A stretch of 64,000 nucleotides of DNA, taken from contig CAWDQZ010000008.1 in NCBI GenBank assembly GCA_963804595.1, forward strand, positions 124,001 through 188,000, given 5' to 3'. Positions 8,208 through 16,592 of the stretch are shown here, in pieces (within the stretch, counting starts at the first letter, position 1; each line of letters opens with the position of its first letter). Source of the stretch: DASUPK01 sp963804595 (GTDB lineage Bacteria; Actinomycetota; Thermoleophilia; Solirubrobacterales; 70-9). The translations under genes were made by a program, and so were the position numbers. Below the pieces are notes generated by a model that saw only the letters and a program-made list of their open reading frames with translations, did not search any database and was not told the origin of the DNA.

Positions 8208-8256
8208 CGATTTCGTGCGCTTCGCCTCCATATAGGGGGTCAATCGCACGAAATCG
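8208..8256. terminator. bidirectional hairpin between convergent genes
   Basis: A 12-base inverted repeat, CGATTTCGTGCG at 8208-8219 and its complement at 8245-8256, sits between two genes that converge. There is no U-run, so it may act as a bidirectional Rho-type or structural terminator. Confidence 0.5.
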
Positions 8257-8264
8257 TTCGCGAG

Positions 8265-8444
8265 CTAGCGCTCGGCCGGGTCGGACCCGTACCGCCGCCA
8301 GTCCTGGATCAGCTTCCAGGTCCGCCAGAGGCCGATCGCGATCAGGATCACGCCCACGATCGCACCGGGCAGCGAGCCGAGCAGCAGCGCCACGGCGATC
8401 ACGATCGCCGCGGCCAGCGCGAACATGATCAGGACACGGAACAT
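8265..8444 (-). CDS. small membrane protein of unknown function
   Basis: A 59-residue protein starting at an ATG preceded by GGGAG six bases upstream. The frame is open to 8552, so a longer form with a proline-rich lead is possible. It has two hydrophobic helices (FRVLIMFALAAAIVIAVALL and AIVGVILIAIGLW) and a basic, charged tail (RTWKLIQDWRRYG). No recognisable family. Confidence 0.5.
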   Translation of the reverse strand: MFRVLIMFALAAAIVIAVALLLGSLPGAIVGVILIAIGLWRTWKLIQDWRRYGSDPAER

Positions 8445-8567
8445 GTCCGACTCCCGCCTTAGGGGGTTGTGGGGCGGCTCTGCGGGCGGGTCAAAGGGCG
8501 CCTCGGACACGAAGCCGATCATAGGCGGCAACAAGAGGGCCGATCGTCGCACCTAGAGTTCCGGGCG

Positions 8568-8841
8568 ATGCGGACCCGCTTGCTCGCCGTGGCGCTCATC
8601 GCGGCCGCCCTCGCGGCCGCGGGCTGCGGCTCGGGGTCGAGCGGTGGAGCCATGGCGCCGGCGGCCTCGAACCCTGAGTCGGGCACGCAGAGATGACGGA
8701 CGCTTGCAGGCCACCTACCGCGGCCACCCCCTCTACTACTACGTTGGCGATCGCGCCCCGGGCGAGGTCAAGTGCCAGGCTGTATTTGAGTTCGGCGGCT
8801 ACTGGTACGTGGTCCGCTCGAGCGGACACGCGGTCCGCTGA
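8568..8841 (+). pseudogene. frameshifted secreted-repeat lipoprotein
   Basis: The first 42 codons encode a lipoprotein leader (MRTRLLAVALIAAALAAAGCG, lipobox AAGC) and stop at 8696. In the next frame, after RDDGRL, the sequence continues as ATYRGHPLYYYVGDRAPG...YWYVV to a stop at 8841. That is the signature of the PF03640 secreted-repeat lipoproteins. Joining the two requires one single-base shift near 8680-8695, so this is either a decayed gene or an assembly indel. As an intact gene it would encode about 90 residues. Confidence 0.6.
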
Positions 8842-8913
8842 TTAAGGGCCGGGTGACCCCGGCTGCGACCGCCACCTAAACGTCGGCGATCAGATACCGA
8901 GCCGGCGTGACCA

Positions 8914-9285
8914 CTACTGCTCCCAGCGCTCGGGCACGAGGACGACCCGGAAGCCGTCCGGATCCTGGAACGTCACTCCGTGCTCGGCCCAGTACGGGTT
9001 GGCGGGAGTGATCGGATCGACGCCGAGGCGCCCCGCGACGGTCTGCACCACCTCGTCATCGCCGAGGTAGAGCACGAGTAGCGATTCAGGATGCGGCGCC
9101 GGTGTGCCGTGCCCGCCGCCCGAGGTCAGCTCGAGGTGCGCGCCGGTGCCCGGCACCGCGAGAAACACGCCGTCGTACCCACCGTGATCGCGGAAGCCGC
9201 CGATCTCGGTCAGCCCGATGCCGTCTCGGTAGAACGCGACCACCTCGTCTAAGCGCTCAGTGTGCCGGGCGACACGCAGCTGCAT
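8914..9285 (-). CDS. glyoxalase/bleomycin resistance (VOC) family protein
   Basis: A 123-residue single-module protein of the vicinal oxygen chelate fold. Visible features are the opening strand plus helix (QLRVARHTERLDEVVAFYRDGIGL), a likely metal ligand in HLELTS, and the closing segment WAEHGVTFQDPDGFRVVLVPE. VOC proteins act as dioxygenases, isomerases or antibiotic-binding proteins, usually as dimers. The substrate cannot be told from the sequence. Confidence 0.85.
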   Translation of the reverse strand: MQLRVARHTERLDEVVAFYRDGIGLTEIGGFRDHGGYDGVFLAVPGTGAHLELTSGGGHGTPAPHPESLLVLYLGDDEVVQTVAGRLGVDPITPANPYWAEHGVTFQDPDGFRVVLVPERWEQ

Positions 9286-9315
9286 TAGTCCTCTGCCCTA
9301 CGGCTTCGCGCTTCT

Positions 9316-10308
9316 TCAGGCAAGCTGCTTGACGCCTTCCTCTGCGGCGCGAATCAAGGTCGGTACGACCCTCCGCCAGCCAGATTGGTCTCTGGTGGCA
9401 ATCATCGACGCCTTCCCCAGGTCCACAGCCGCCTTGAAATACAGGATCCGGTCCTCGAGACTCGGATCGCCGATCGCCTGTAGATACGCGCGGAGATAGC
9501 GCTCGCGGGAAGCGCTGGTATCGATGCCTGTCGTCAGCTGCCAGCGGTGAAGCTGGGAGAGGTGGTAGCCAACGTCGAAGGCCGGATCGAAGTGGCAGCT
9601 CGTGTCCCAGTCAATGAGGTAGATCTGGTCTCGAGAAGAGAAAGGGCGAGTTCCCGAGATCGCCGTGTACCGGCGCCCATACCGATCTGAATCGATCACC
9701 GGCCGCAGCTCCTGCATTTGCTCGGCGATTCTCTCCACGGCGCGGCCCAGATCCACGTCCTTCTTGGTCAGCCGCCGCGCGCGCCACATCACATCCTCCA
9801 CCACCGTGTCGAGCTCGACGTTTGGAGTCAACGTCGCATCGCAGGCGTGGAGCCGCGCCGCAGCCTCCCCCTTGCGCGCCGCCGCCTCCTCGTCGGTCCT
9901 CTCAGCCTGCTCGCCGGGTAGCCACTCCATCACGATCGCCCCAAGCCCCTCGAGAACCCCCCAGGGTTTCGAGGTGCGAATGCCCTCCTCGTTCCCCCGA
10001 CCCGTGTCCCACAGTTTCCGGTGGTTCTCGAAGATTCGTCCCGCGCGATCGTCCCAATAACCCTTCACAACCAGCCTGATCGGGCGACGGAGGCGGCCCC
10101 CGACCGCGACCGAAACGACGAATCGCGACCTCGCGAGTTTCACCGGCTGCGGCTGGATCCCGTCGATGTTGAGCGGCTCGAGCTTTCCGTCCTCGATCGC
10201 TCGCCTCATCGCCGCCCGCAGCGTTTCGGCATCCAATGCCCGGGCCCAGCGCTTGGAGATGCGCCGCACATCATCTCGTTGAGGGGATCCCGGTGAAAAG
10301 GGGCTCAT
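9316..10308 (-). CDS. aminoglycoside phosphotransferase-like kinase, catalytic loop out of frame
   Basis: A 330-residue protein with the phosphotransferase/kinase fold. The ATP-lysine region (LVVKGYW), the hinge (AIVMEWLPGE) and the metal-binding segment (YLIDWDTSCHFDPAFDVGY) are present. The catalytic HGD loop is missing in this frame. In the neighbouring frame, bases 9665 down to about 9630 read VHGDLGNSPFLFS, exactly the expected loop. Two compensating single-base shifts, one before and one after the loop, would restore the motif. As written, the protein lacks its catalytic Asp and is probably inactive. It may be true decay or paired assembly errors. Confidence 0.7.
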   Translation of the reverse strand: MSPFSPGSPQRDDVRRISKRWARALDAETLRAAMRRAIEDGKLEPLNIDGIQPQPVKLARSRFVVSVAVGGRLRRPIRLVVKGYWDDRAGRIFENHRKLWDTGRGNEEGIRTSKPWGVLEGLGAIVMEWLPGEQAERTDEEAAARKGEAAARLHACDATLTPNVELDTVVEDVMWRARRLTKKDVDLGRAVERIAEQMQELRPVIDSDRYGRRYTAISGTRPFSSRDQIYLIDWDTSCHFDPAFDVGYHLSQLHRWQLTTGIDTSASRERYLRAYLQAIGDPSLEDRILYFKAAVDLGKASMIATRDQSGWRRVVPTLIRAAEEGVKQLA

Positions 10309-10716
10309 AGCGCTCTACCTCTGAGAAAGGAGGCGTGGTGAAAGAACGGGCAGTGGGTGAGGAGCGCCCCAGCCCTGCCAGACGTAGTAGACGGAAACGG
10401 CCAAGTGACCCGCCGACTTGGCGAACGAATATAGCGGGACCAGAGCTCGGCGCCCGGGCGAAAAACTGCGTCATGAGCACGGAAATTTGATCGACGGTGG
10501 CTTGCGCTCGCGCCCGCTGCAGCTTGCCCGGAGCACGTAGCGGCCGACTCGGAGTCAGTTTGATCTGGCCCGCGGAGTTTGACGACGGCGACGCGGTGGT
10601 TCCGACTTGTAGCTGCCCGGCCCTTCTCCGGCCCTTAGTAGAGGGGAGAAATTAGGGCCAAGCCGGTACGAAGCGGTGGAACGAAACCCGCTCGGCCCAT
10701 GGATTTTGTATCGGCG
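10309..10716. other. intergenic stretch, no gene recognised
   Basis: About 400 bases upstream of the kinase-like gene and before the tRNA-like sequence. Short open frames exist on both strands but none has a plausible start site or recognisable product. A weak GAAAGGAGG followed by GTG at 10335 gives no credible protein. Confidence 0.4.
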
Positions 10717-10789
10717 ACGCCCGGAAGCAGCTACGCAGAGCTACGCCCTACGAAACCGAAGGTCACAGGTTCGAATCCTGTCGGGCGCG
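10717..10789 (+). tRNA. degenerate tRNA-Arg(ACG)-like sequence
   Basis: The sequence is 73 bases long with a perfect T-arm (ACAGG-TTCGAAT-CCTGT, 10765-10781). An acceptor stem pairs in six of seven positions, and a seven-base loop CTACGAA would present anticodon ACG (Arg). The D-arm is distorted and the anticodon stem pairs in only two positions, so this looks like a tRNA pseudogene or an integration scar rather than a working gene. No CCA is encoded. Confidence 0.5.
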
Positions 10790-10887
10790 TCTCAGGAAAC
10801 GCCGCCGTAGCGGGGTTTCAGCCACGAGCAGCCGGGGATTCACCGCTGGTCGGCTCTGGTTCGGACCCCGAACCGCGGGTCCGAGGG

Positions 10888-11775
10888 CTAGCTCGAGGCC
10901 CAGAGGTGATCTCGCCTGTAGGCGGCGAGCGCTGCGGCGGTGTCGCCCGAGGGAAGGCCGAGAAAGTCCTCGGCGATGGTGTCCATCAGGTCGTCGATCG
11001 AGCGGCGGAGCATGCCGGCCTGGAACCGCAGCGCGGGAGCTCGATCCGGACCGTCGCAGTCATCGAGCACCGCGATCAGCCTCGGCAGCAGCGCCGGCAG
11101 GGCATGTCGCTCGTCGCGTGGATGGAAGTAGTAGGCGATCGGCGAGTGGACGAGATCGTCCCGCATCGCCACCGCCCTCGTCGTCAGATCGGCCAGCACC
11201 CTCGCCGCCACCTGCGGCTCGATCTCCGCGAGGCGGACGCCGGCTTCATCCTGCTCCTCCAGGAGCAGCGAGATCTCGTGTGAGAGGGACCGGTAGTCGG
11301 CGAGGACCCGGTAGAGGAGCAGGATCCAGGAGATGCCCGCCGTCAGCAGACCCAGGCCGATCAGCGTCTCGAGCGGGCCGACGAAGCGGAGCAGCTCCCC
11401 GGTGGGCACGATGTCGCCGTAACCCAAGCTGGTCAAGTTGACCATTGAGAGATAGAGCGCGTCGTCCAGGCCGCCGCCGATTCTCACCGTGTCCGCCACT
11501 GCGAACCCCTCGGGGAAGTACGGCCAGAGGATCAAGGCAAAGCCGACGATGATCAGCGTCCCCCAGGCGGCCAGCACCGCGATGAAGGCCAGGGGTCCAG
11601 CCAGGGAGAGGGCCGCCTGCTTTCCCTTCGCCGCGCGACGCATCAGCCGCCAGATCCCGCGGACCATCGCGCTGCTCACGACTCCCCGGCCCTGCGGATA
11701 AAGGATCGTGTCGAATACGTCGCGAAGCGCGACCACGATCAGCAGGGCTCCCGCTACGGTGCCAAGAACCGCCAC
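10888..11775 (-). CDS. two-helix potassium channel-like protein
   Basis: A 295-residue membrane protein. An N-terminal helix and a second helix (LAFIAVLAAWGTLIIVGFALIL) are followed by a pore loop with the selectivity-filter sequence TSLGYGDIVP, then another helix (TLIGLGLLTAGISWILLL). The GYGD filter marks a K+-selective channel of the Ion_trans_2 type. The cytoplasmic C-terminal half (about 130 residues) is helical and charged, with no recognisable RCK/TrkA-N nucleotide-binding motif. Confidence 0.85.
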   Translation of the reverse strand: MAVLGTVAGALLIVVALRDVFDTILYPQGRGVVSSAMVRGIWRLMRRAAKGKQAALSLAGPLAFIAVLAAWGTLIIVGFALILWPYFPEGFAVADTVRIGGGLDDALYLSMVNLTSLGYGDIVPTGELLRFVGPLETLIGLGLLTAGISWILLLYRVLADYRSLSHEISLLLEEQDEAGVRLAEIEPQVAARVLADLTTRAVAMRDDLVHSPIAYYFHPRDERHALPALLPRLIAVLDDCDGPDRAPALRFQAGMLRRSIDDLMDTIAEDFLGLPSGDTAAALAAYRRDHLWASS

Positions 11776-11937
11776 GGGGCGAGCCTATGCGACCTACGTC
11801 GCAGCCGACCTCAAGCCGGCGATGACGAGCTGGACGACCGGCCCGGGGCAGACCAGCAGGCAGCAGCCGGGGTCCCTGTACCTCCGCTCAGGCGCTGCTG
11901 CCTTGCGTGAGAAGCGAGCGTCAGGTCGAAGAGCACT

Positions 11938-11958
11938 ACTTTCCATGCAAGGCAGCAC
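11938..11958. repeat. dispersed hairpin repeat, copy 1
   Basis: The sequence ACTTTCCATGCAAGGCAGC belongs to a family with core CTTTCCATGCAAAG. A nearby inverted copy of the right arm (GCTGCCTTGC, about 11896-11905) could form a larger stem. It lies in the gap between two minus-strand genes; the rest of the 235-base gap shows nothing recognisable. Confidence 0.55.
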
Positions 11959-12010
11959 TCCGCCGCGCGATGGATGACCGGATCGAGCGCGGGGACAACG
12001 GTGAGCCCCG

Positions 12011-13696
12011 TTATCCCTCCGCGGCGACCTGCCTCACAGCCTGGTCGACAGTGGGATATGCGGCATCAAGAATCGAATCTCCTGGAGCGGCTTGGATGAC
12101 ATCGCGAACCTGGCCGACGTTTCGGGCGATCACCACCCGGACCCCATCGGCCCCCAGTTCTCGCGCCACCTGGTCGAGGACCTGGGCCGCAGTCACATCG
12201 ATGAAGGGGACCGTCTCGGCGTCGATGACGATTATGTGAACGTCGGCGCGCCTCGCCGTGGCGCGGATCTCCCGCGCAACCGGTTCGGCATTGGCGAAGA
12301 AGAGCCCGCCCTCGATCCTCAACACCGCAATTCCTTCCACACGGCGGTTCTCCGGATGCCGATCGAGATCCGAGTAATGACCACTTGGGCCGGGGGCTCT
12401 CCCGAGCTCTGTCACCGGCGGCCGCGAGGCACGGTAGAGGAGCAGGAGGAGCGAGATCAGCACCCCGATGAACAGCCCGGCCAGGACTCCCAGGATCATC
12501 ACCCCAAGCATCGCGGCGACCGCTGCAATGAAGTCCGCACGAGCCGCAAATCCGTAGGCTCGGCCGAGCCGGACGCTGTAGACCCGGTAAAAGTCGCGCA
12601 GCGCTGAGAAGTCGATCAGGTCGATCAGGGCGACGATCACAACGGCCGCCAGGGTCGCCACGGGCAGGCTTTCGAAAAAGCCCGTGACAAAGAGCAGGGT
12701 CAGCGTCGTCAGCCCTGCGGCGACGAGCCCGACGAGTTGGGTCCGCCCGCCGGCGGTGCTGTTCACCGCCGTCTTGGACAGGCTCCCGTTGACCGCGAAC
12801 CCACCGGATATCCCAGCGCCGAGGTTCGCAACGCCGAGGCCAATCAGCTCACGATTCGGGTCGATCTCCTGGTTCTCCCGCTGGGCGTAGGTCTTGGCGG
12901 TCCCCAGGCTTTCCGCAAAACCGACCAGCATCACCCCCAAAGCTGCGGCCGCCAGACCCCCGAAGCGGTCGAGGCTGACGTCCGGGACCGACAGCGACGG
13001 CAGGCCGGGGTCGATAGAGCCCACGGTCGCCACCCCGTGGGCGCCGAGGTCGAACAGCTCAACGGCGCCGACTCCCAGAACAACGGCCGCCAGCGGCCCT
13101 GGGATTGTCGGTGCCACTCGAGGAAGGCCTGACAGCACGGCGAGCGACCCAACCCCGACCAGGAGCGTGATGCCATCGGTCTGATCGACGTTGCTCAGAA
13201 AGTCCCAGGCCCTCTCGAAGAAGTCACCGTGGCCGGTTTCGACTCCGAACAGCTTCGGGATCTGGCCGACGATGACTGTCAGCGACAAACCGACGATGAA
13301 CCCCTTGAGCACGGGTTGGGAAACAAAGCTCGCCACAAACCCGAGGCGCAAGACGCCGGCGACCAACGCGGCGAGTCCGACGCAGATCGCGAGCGCAGCC
13401 GTTGTCGCAAGGAATTGGTCCCCACTCCCTGAGACGGCGTTCCCAACAATCGCCGCTGACAGCGCCGCTGCGGCAGCGGATGGCCCGGTGATCAGTTGCC
13501 GCGAGCTGCCGAGAGCCGCGTAGAGAACCAGCGCCGCCGGCGCCGCATAGAGGCCGACGACGGGTGGGACCCCCGCTATCGTCGCGTAAGCCAGCGCCGA
13601 TGGCACGAGCACGGCCCAGACCGTCAGCCCGGCAACCACATCCCTGCGAACCCAGTCGCGCTGGTAATTCCTCAGCGATGAAAACAAGTGGCTCAC
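12011..13696 (-). CDS. SulP family anion transporter with STAS domain
   Basis: A 561-residue protein. The first about 400 residues form the multi-helix SulP permease core, opening with a signature segment (DVVAGLTVWAVLVPSALAYATIAGVPP) and the helix 3 region LITGPSAAAAAL. The last about 110 residues are a STAS domain (VEGIAVLRIEGGLFFANAE ... VIDAETVPFIDVTAAQVL). The family moves sulfate, bicarbonate or other small anions; the anion here is not determinable. It stands alone, with no sulfate assimilation or carbonic anhydrase gene beside it. Confidence 0.9.
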   Translation of the reverse strand: MSHLFSSLRNYQRDWVRRDVVAGLTVWAVLVPSALAYATIAGVPPVVGLYAAPAALVLYAALGSSRQLITGPSAAAAALSAAIVGNAVSGSGDQFLATTAALAICVGLAALVAGVLRLGFVASFVSQPVLKGFIVGLSLTVIVGQIPKLFGVETGHGDFFERAWDFLSNVDQTDGITLLVGVGSLAVLSGLPRVAPTIPGPLAAVVLGVGAVELFDLGAHGVATVGSIDPGLPSLSVPDVSLDRFGGLAAAALGVMLVGFAESLGTAKTYAQRENQEIDPNRELIGLGVANLGAGISGGFAVNGSLSKTAVNSTAGGRTQLVGLVAAGLTTLTLLFVTGFFESLPVATLAAVVIVALIDLIDFSALRDFYRVYSVRLGRAYGFAARADFIAAVAAMLGVMILGVLAGLFIGVLISLLLLLYRASRPPVTELGRAPGPSGHYSDLDRHPENRRVEGIAVLRIEGGLFFANAEPVAREIRATARRADVHIIVIDAETVPFIDVTAAQVLDQVARELGADGVRVVIARNVGQVRDVIQAAPGDSILDAAYPTVDQAVRQVAAEG

Positions 13697-14054
13697 AGAG
13701 CCTTACAGGGCGAAAGGCAACGTACTCTCCAGCCGCTCTGCGGACAGTACGTGGAATGGGATGCCGAGATCAAAGCGCCACTTTCCATGCAAAAGCAGCA
13801 CTCCTGGGGTGCTTGCTTCCGACCATCCCGCTGACTGATTTGGATTCACTGACCGGGTTCGCAGGACCGCTCCACGCGAACCTCCGCCACGCGGGCCAGG
13901 AGCATGACCACGGAGGTCCCGAGGTGGCTGGATCAGGAACAGAACCACCAACAGGGGAAGTGATCCAGAGTTGGCTCTCGCCCGAGCCCGCCGGCCGAGG
14001 TCGAGAGACCCAATCGGCAGATCCAGATCAAGACCTCGAGTGCTGATGCCTGGA
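13697..14054. other. intergenic stretch holding a hairpin repeat
   Basis: About 360 bases upstream of the SulP gene. It contains one copy of the dispersed hairpin family (13778-13801). No credible gene is seen on either strand. Confidence 0.45.
13778..13801. repeat. dispersed hairpin repeat, copy 2
   Basis: The sequence CCACTTTCCATGCAAAAGCAGC shares the CTTTCCATGCAAAG core with copies at 11.9 and 53.6 kb. The short stem CTTT/AAAG encloses the loop CCATGC. Confidence 0.55.
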
Positions 14055-14087
14055 CTACTCCGACAGTCCGGCGGTTTCGAAACGCAC
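14055..14087 (-). pseudogene. fossil tail of a SnoaL-like gene
   Basis: Read on the minus strand, these bases encode VRFETAGLSE and a stop, the same tail that ends the SnoaL-like paralogues between 15.0 and 17.0 kb. Only about ten codons survive before the sequence runs into the neighbouring secreted-protein gene. It is the leftmost trace of that array. Confidence 0.6.
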
Positions 14088-14597
14088 CTAGTAGCTGATC
14101 GTCCCCGTCAACTGACCTTCCAGCGTCTCGACCAGAGCCCCCGGACAGGAGGGCTCAAGGAAACAAGAGGGGGTCAGCAGGAGCGGGACGGTGATCGTTC
14201 CGCTCGCGTCCGCGAACCGTCCGGTTCCGCCCGTGACCGTGAGGACAACCGTAGCCGTATGGACCTCGCCAGTAGGTAGCGCTCCGTTGAGCGTGAAGGT
14301 GCCGGTCAACTCGTCACCGTTGGCCCCCACGGTGGTAAAGGTCCCCTCGCCGAGGGTTCTGCCCCCGACGATCTCGGCGGTCCCCTCGAAGTGGGAGGTG
14401 TACTTCCCGAGATGGCTCATGACCCCGCTCGCGTCGGTCGCGATGTGGAGGGAGGCGACCTCGGCCGAAAAGCCTCCCACCGCAGTGCCCGTAACGGGCC
14501 GGTCGGTGCCTCCTGGTTTCGCCAGCGCAGAGGCCGGAACGAGTGCGGCCAGGGCGAGAGCGAAGATGGCAAGTGTGATGGCTCTGTGCTTTGGCAT
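14088..14597 (-). CDS. secreted beta-rich protein of unknown function
   Basis: A 169-residue protein with a clear Sec signal peptide (KHRAITLAIFALALAALVP, cleavage probably after ASALA). The mature part is rich in Thr, Gly and Val and looks like an all-beta fold. A closing Cys pair (SCFLEPSC) could form a disulfide. No family recognised. A gene-proximal ribosome-binding site (GGAGG) lies just upstream of the start. Confidence 0.75.
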   Translation of the reverse strand: MPKHRAITLAIFALALAALVPASALAKPGGTDRPVTGTAVGGFSAEVASLHIATDASGVMSHLGKYTSHFEGTAEIVGGRTLGEGTFTTVGANGDELTGTFTLNGALPTGEVHTATVVLTVTGGTGRFADASGTITVPLLLTPSCFLEPSCPGALVETLEGQLTGTISY

Positions 14598-14720
14598 TTT
14601 GCCTCCTTGCTTGAGCCAGTAGTCAGAGCAAACCTATGCCCGCAGGTCTCGCAAAGCAAGGTGTTGAGGTGCTCGCAATGGAAGGGCGTAGGGGGAGGGT
14701 CGAGATGGCGATTCGCGGGC

Positions 14721-14756
14721 TCAGAAAACCGCCGATTGCCTGTGTGTAAAAAAAAC
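14721..14756. repeat. direct repeat, left copy flanking the SnoaL array
   Basis: A 36-base sequence around ACCGCCGATTGCC that recurs at 17473-17508 with 31 of 36 positions identical and in the same orientation. Together the copies bracket the SnoaL-like array. Confidence 0.7.
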
Positions 14757-14778
14757 CTGTCCCCCACAGACGGGAGGC

Positions 14779-14991
14779 GTGAAATTGGAGCCTGAGGAGA
14801 TGATCCGCATCCTCGAGGAGATCGCTCGGGACGAGGAGGCGAACCCGACCTCCAGAGTCACGGCGATCCGGGCCCTGCGGCTGTTTCCGGAGCCGCTGCC
14901 GCTCGATGAGTCCCTGTATCCCCCGGACAACGTCTTGCCGATGACGGGACCCGCACCTCGCGTCGGCAAACGGCTGAACGCTGAGCGATGA
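14779..14991 (+). CDS. 70-residue protein of unknown function
   Basis: It starts at a GTG preceded by GGGAGG a few bases upstream. The protein is acidic and helical at first (KLEPEEMIRILEEIARDEEA), then RVTAIRALRLF and a proline-rich, basic tail. No signal peptide or membrane segment. It runs towards the minus-strand SnoaL genes. The good ribosome site and biased codon use favour a real gene; function unknown. Confidence 0.55.
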   Translation: MKLEPEEMIRILEEIARDEEANPTSRVTAIRALRLFPEPLPLDESLYPPDNVLPMTGPAPRVGKRLNAER

Positions 14992-15011
14992 GCTGACGAG
15001 CGCCGGGAGAT

Positions 15012-15031
15012 CCGCTTCTCGTCCAAAGCGG
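15012..15031. repeat. dispersed hairpin repeat, copy 3
   Basis: The sequence CCGCTTCTCGTCCAAAGCGG can fold as CCGCTT/AAAGCGG around a small loop. It lies between converging genes, directly at the stop of the SnoaL-like gene, and may help terminate transcription. Confidence 0.6.
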
Positions 15032-15472
15032 CTACTCCGACAGCCCGGCGGCTTCGAGGGCCTCGTCCAACGTGTCGAACTGATGAATCCTCACGATCTT
15101 GCCGTCCCGCAGCTGAAACAGGGTGGTGAGCTCGATCTGGGTCAGGGTGCCGCTCCCGCGGCCGACACCCCGTTGCCGACTCGGAACGAGGACGCAATCG
15201 CCAGCCTCGATGTAGTCGAGGTTCTCGACGCGATACTCGATGAAGGGCTCCAGCCAGGCCCGCAGGTACGCGACCAAGCCGTCGAGGCCGTGGTAGCTGT
15301 CCCTGATGTCGAGTCCGAGCGGGATATCCAGCGTTCTGAGTTCGATGTCCGGCGAGTAAGCCCGACCAAGCATCTCGCCGACCGCCTCGGTGCCCCAATC
15401 GATTTCAGTGACGTTGATGCCAGCAAGGGGCTCCAAAACCGATCTGACGATCTCGACGTTCTCCTCAGACAT
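15032..15472 (-). CDS. SnoaL-like (NTF2-fold) protein, array copy A
   Basis: A 146-residue cone-shaped alpha+beta barrel protein of the SnoaL/NTF2-like superfamily. It starts MSEENVEIVRSV and ends ALEAAGLSE. The fold is visible in the order helix, YSPDIELRTL strand, SYHGLDGLVAYLRAWLEPF helix, then strands ending GKIVRIHQF. Family members are cyclases, isomerases or ligand-binding proteins; no catalytic site can be assigned. Last gene of a minus-strand set separated by 3-base gaps. Confidence 0.8.
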   Translation of the reverse strand: MSEENVEIVRSVLEPLAGINVTEIDWGTEAVGEMLGRAYSPDIELRTLDIPLGLDIRDSYHGLDGLVAYLRAWLEPFIEYRVENLDYIEAGDCVLVPSRQRGVGRGSGTLTQIELTTLFQLRDGKIVRIHQFDTLDEALEAAGLSE

Positions 15473-15475
15473 CTC

Positions 15476-15874
15476 CTACTCCCGCAGCCCGGCGGCTTCG
15501 AGAGCCTGCTCACGGTTAGAGCACGTCTGAAACCGAGTGATCAGGCCCTGACGGAACTCACCTACCCAGCCCCCGTTGGCGTCAATGCTCGCGCCTGTCC
15601 CTCGGCCCTTGCCCCGGATATGGCCCAGGGCGAGAACCACGTCGCCGACTTCACGGAACTCATCGACTTCCCATCTGAGGGAATGCCAGCTGTCGTCCAC
15701 AGCGGCGACATATTGCGAGGCTGCATCCCGGCCTCGATAAGTGGTCCCCTCGACTGCGGCTCGGACCGGGACGATCTCAGCGTCTGGTGCGAGCAGCCCG
15801 TCGAACTTCGTCCCATCCCGCTCGTTGAACGCCTCGATCGCGGCGCGGAGCCGATCCACGTTCTCCTCCGACAT
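15476..15874 (-). CDS. SnoaL-like (NTF2-fold) protein, array copy B
   Basis: A 132-residue paralogue. It opens MSEENVDRLRAAIEAFNERD, carries the conserved Y(R)GRDAASQYVAAVDDSW helix and the strand DVVLALGHIRGKGRGTGA, and ends ALEAAGLRE. Its stop is three bases before copy A, and copy C lies three bases upstream, so the three are probably one transcript. Function not assignable. Confidence 0.8.
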   Translation of the reverse strand: MSEENVDRLRAAIEAFNERDGTKFDGLLAPDAEIVPVRAAVEGTTYRGRDAASQYVAAVDDSWHSLRWEVDEFREVGDVVLALGHIRGKGRGTGASIDANGGWVGEFRQGLITRFQTCSNREQALEAAGLRE

Positions 15875-15877
15875 CGC

Positions 15878-16264
15878 CTACTCCGACAGGCCGGCGGCTT
15901 CGAGGGCCTGGTCCGTGTTGCCGTAGTCCTTGAAGTGGGTCATCAGGCCATCCCGGAATGTTGCGACGACCGCGAGAGTGAGCTCGGTTTCGACCCCGCT
16001 CTCGACGCCGCGCCCGCGGGCCGTCCCCAGCGCGAGCACCCGGTCACCGAGATCCCGGACGTCCGGGTAGTCAGTCCGGAAGTCCACAAAGAGATCAACA
16101 AGGTCCCTGAGGAAGGCTCCCACCCCGTCGTGCCCGACGTAGGTGCCCGCGACCGGCGGCTCGAAGACGATGTCTTGGTCATACCGCGCCAACACCGCCT
16201 CGATGTCTCCCCGGTTGAATGCCTCGGCGGCCTCGAGAAACCGCTCCACGTTCTCCTCCGACAT
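15878..16264 (-). CDS. SnoaL-like (NTF2-fold) protein, array copy C
   Basis: A 128-residue paralogue with opening MSEENVERFLEAAEAFNRGD, central TYVGHDGVGAFLRDLVDLF, strand DRVLALGTARGRGVESGVE and tail ALEAAGLSE. First intact member of the three-gene block. The remnants upstream of it show that the array was once longer. Confidence 0.8.
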   Translation of the reverse strand: MSEENVERFLEAAEAFNRGDIEAVLARYDQDIVFEPPVAGTYVGHDGVGAFLRDLVDLFVDFRTDYPDVRDLGDRVLALGTARGRGVESGVETELTLAVVATFRDGLMTHFKDYGNTDQALEAAGLSE

Positions 16265-16267
16265 CGT

Positions 16268-16589
16268 CTACTCCGACAGCCCGGCGGCTTCGAGGCTTCC
16301 GACTCGAATGAGGCGTTCAGAATGGCGGCTAGTCGCCTCGGTTGTTCCGCTTTCGAGGGACGGGCCGACGATAGGTCGGCCAGCGAGTGACGACCCGCCT
16401 GCGGGAAACCTCTCCGCTGTCTCGCCTGCGACGGTCAGAGCGTGCCCCGTAAAGCAGCTGTCCGCCCAAGACAGCGTCCAACGCAGCGAATCCCCCAACA
16501 AGCACACCTGGATGCACGATGGACTCCTTTCCTCCGAAGGACGACCGTATCAGCCACCGATGCCAGATTTCCACCTTCTGCGCCGACAT
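16268..16589 (-). pseudogene. decayed SnoaL-like gene
   Basis: The start region (MSAQKVEIWHRW, from 16589) and the tail (SLEAAGLSE, stop at 16268) resemble the ends of the array members, but they lie in different frames. The middle has no recognisable SnoaL sequence. The spacing to neighbours and to the array rhythm fits one lost copy. Confidence 0.65.
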
Positions 16590-16592
16590 CAC

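Noticed and set aside
10271..10480. A 69-codon minus-strand open frame next to the kinase-like gene
   Set aside because: No ribosome site, no known relative, and Arg/Ser/Pro-biased shadow composition.
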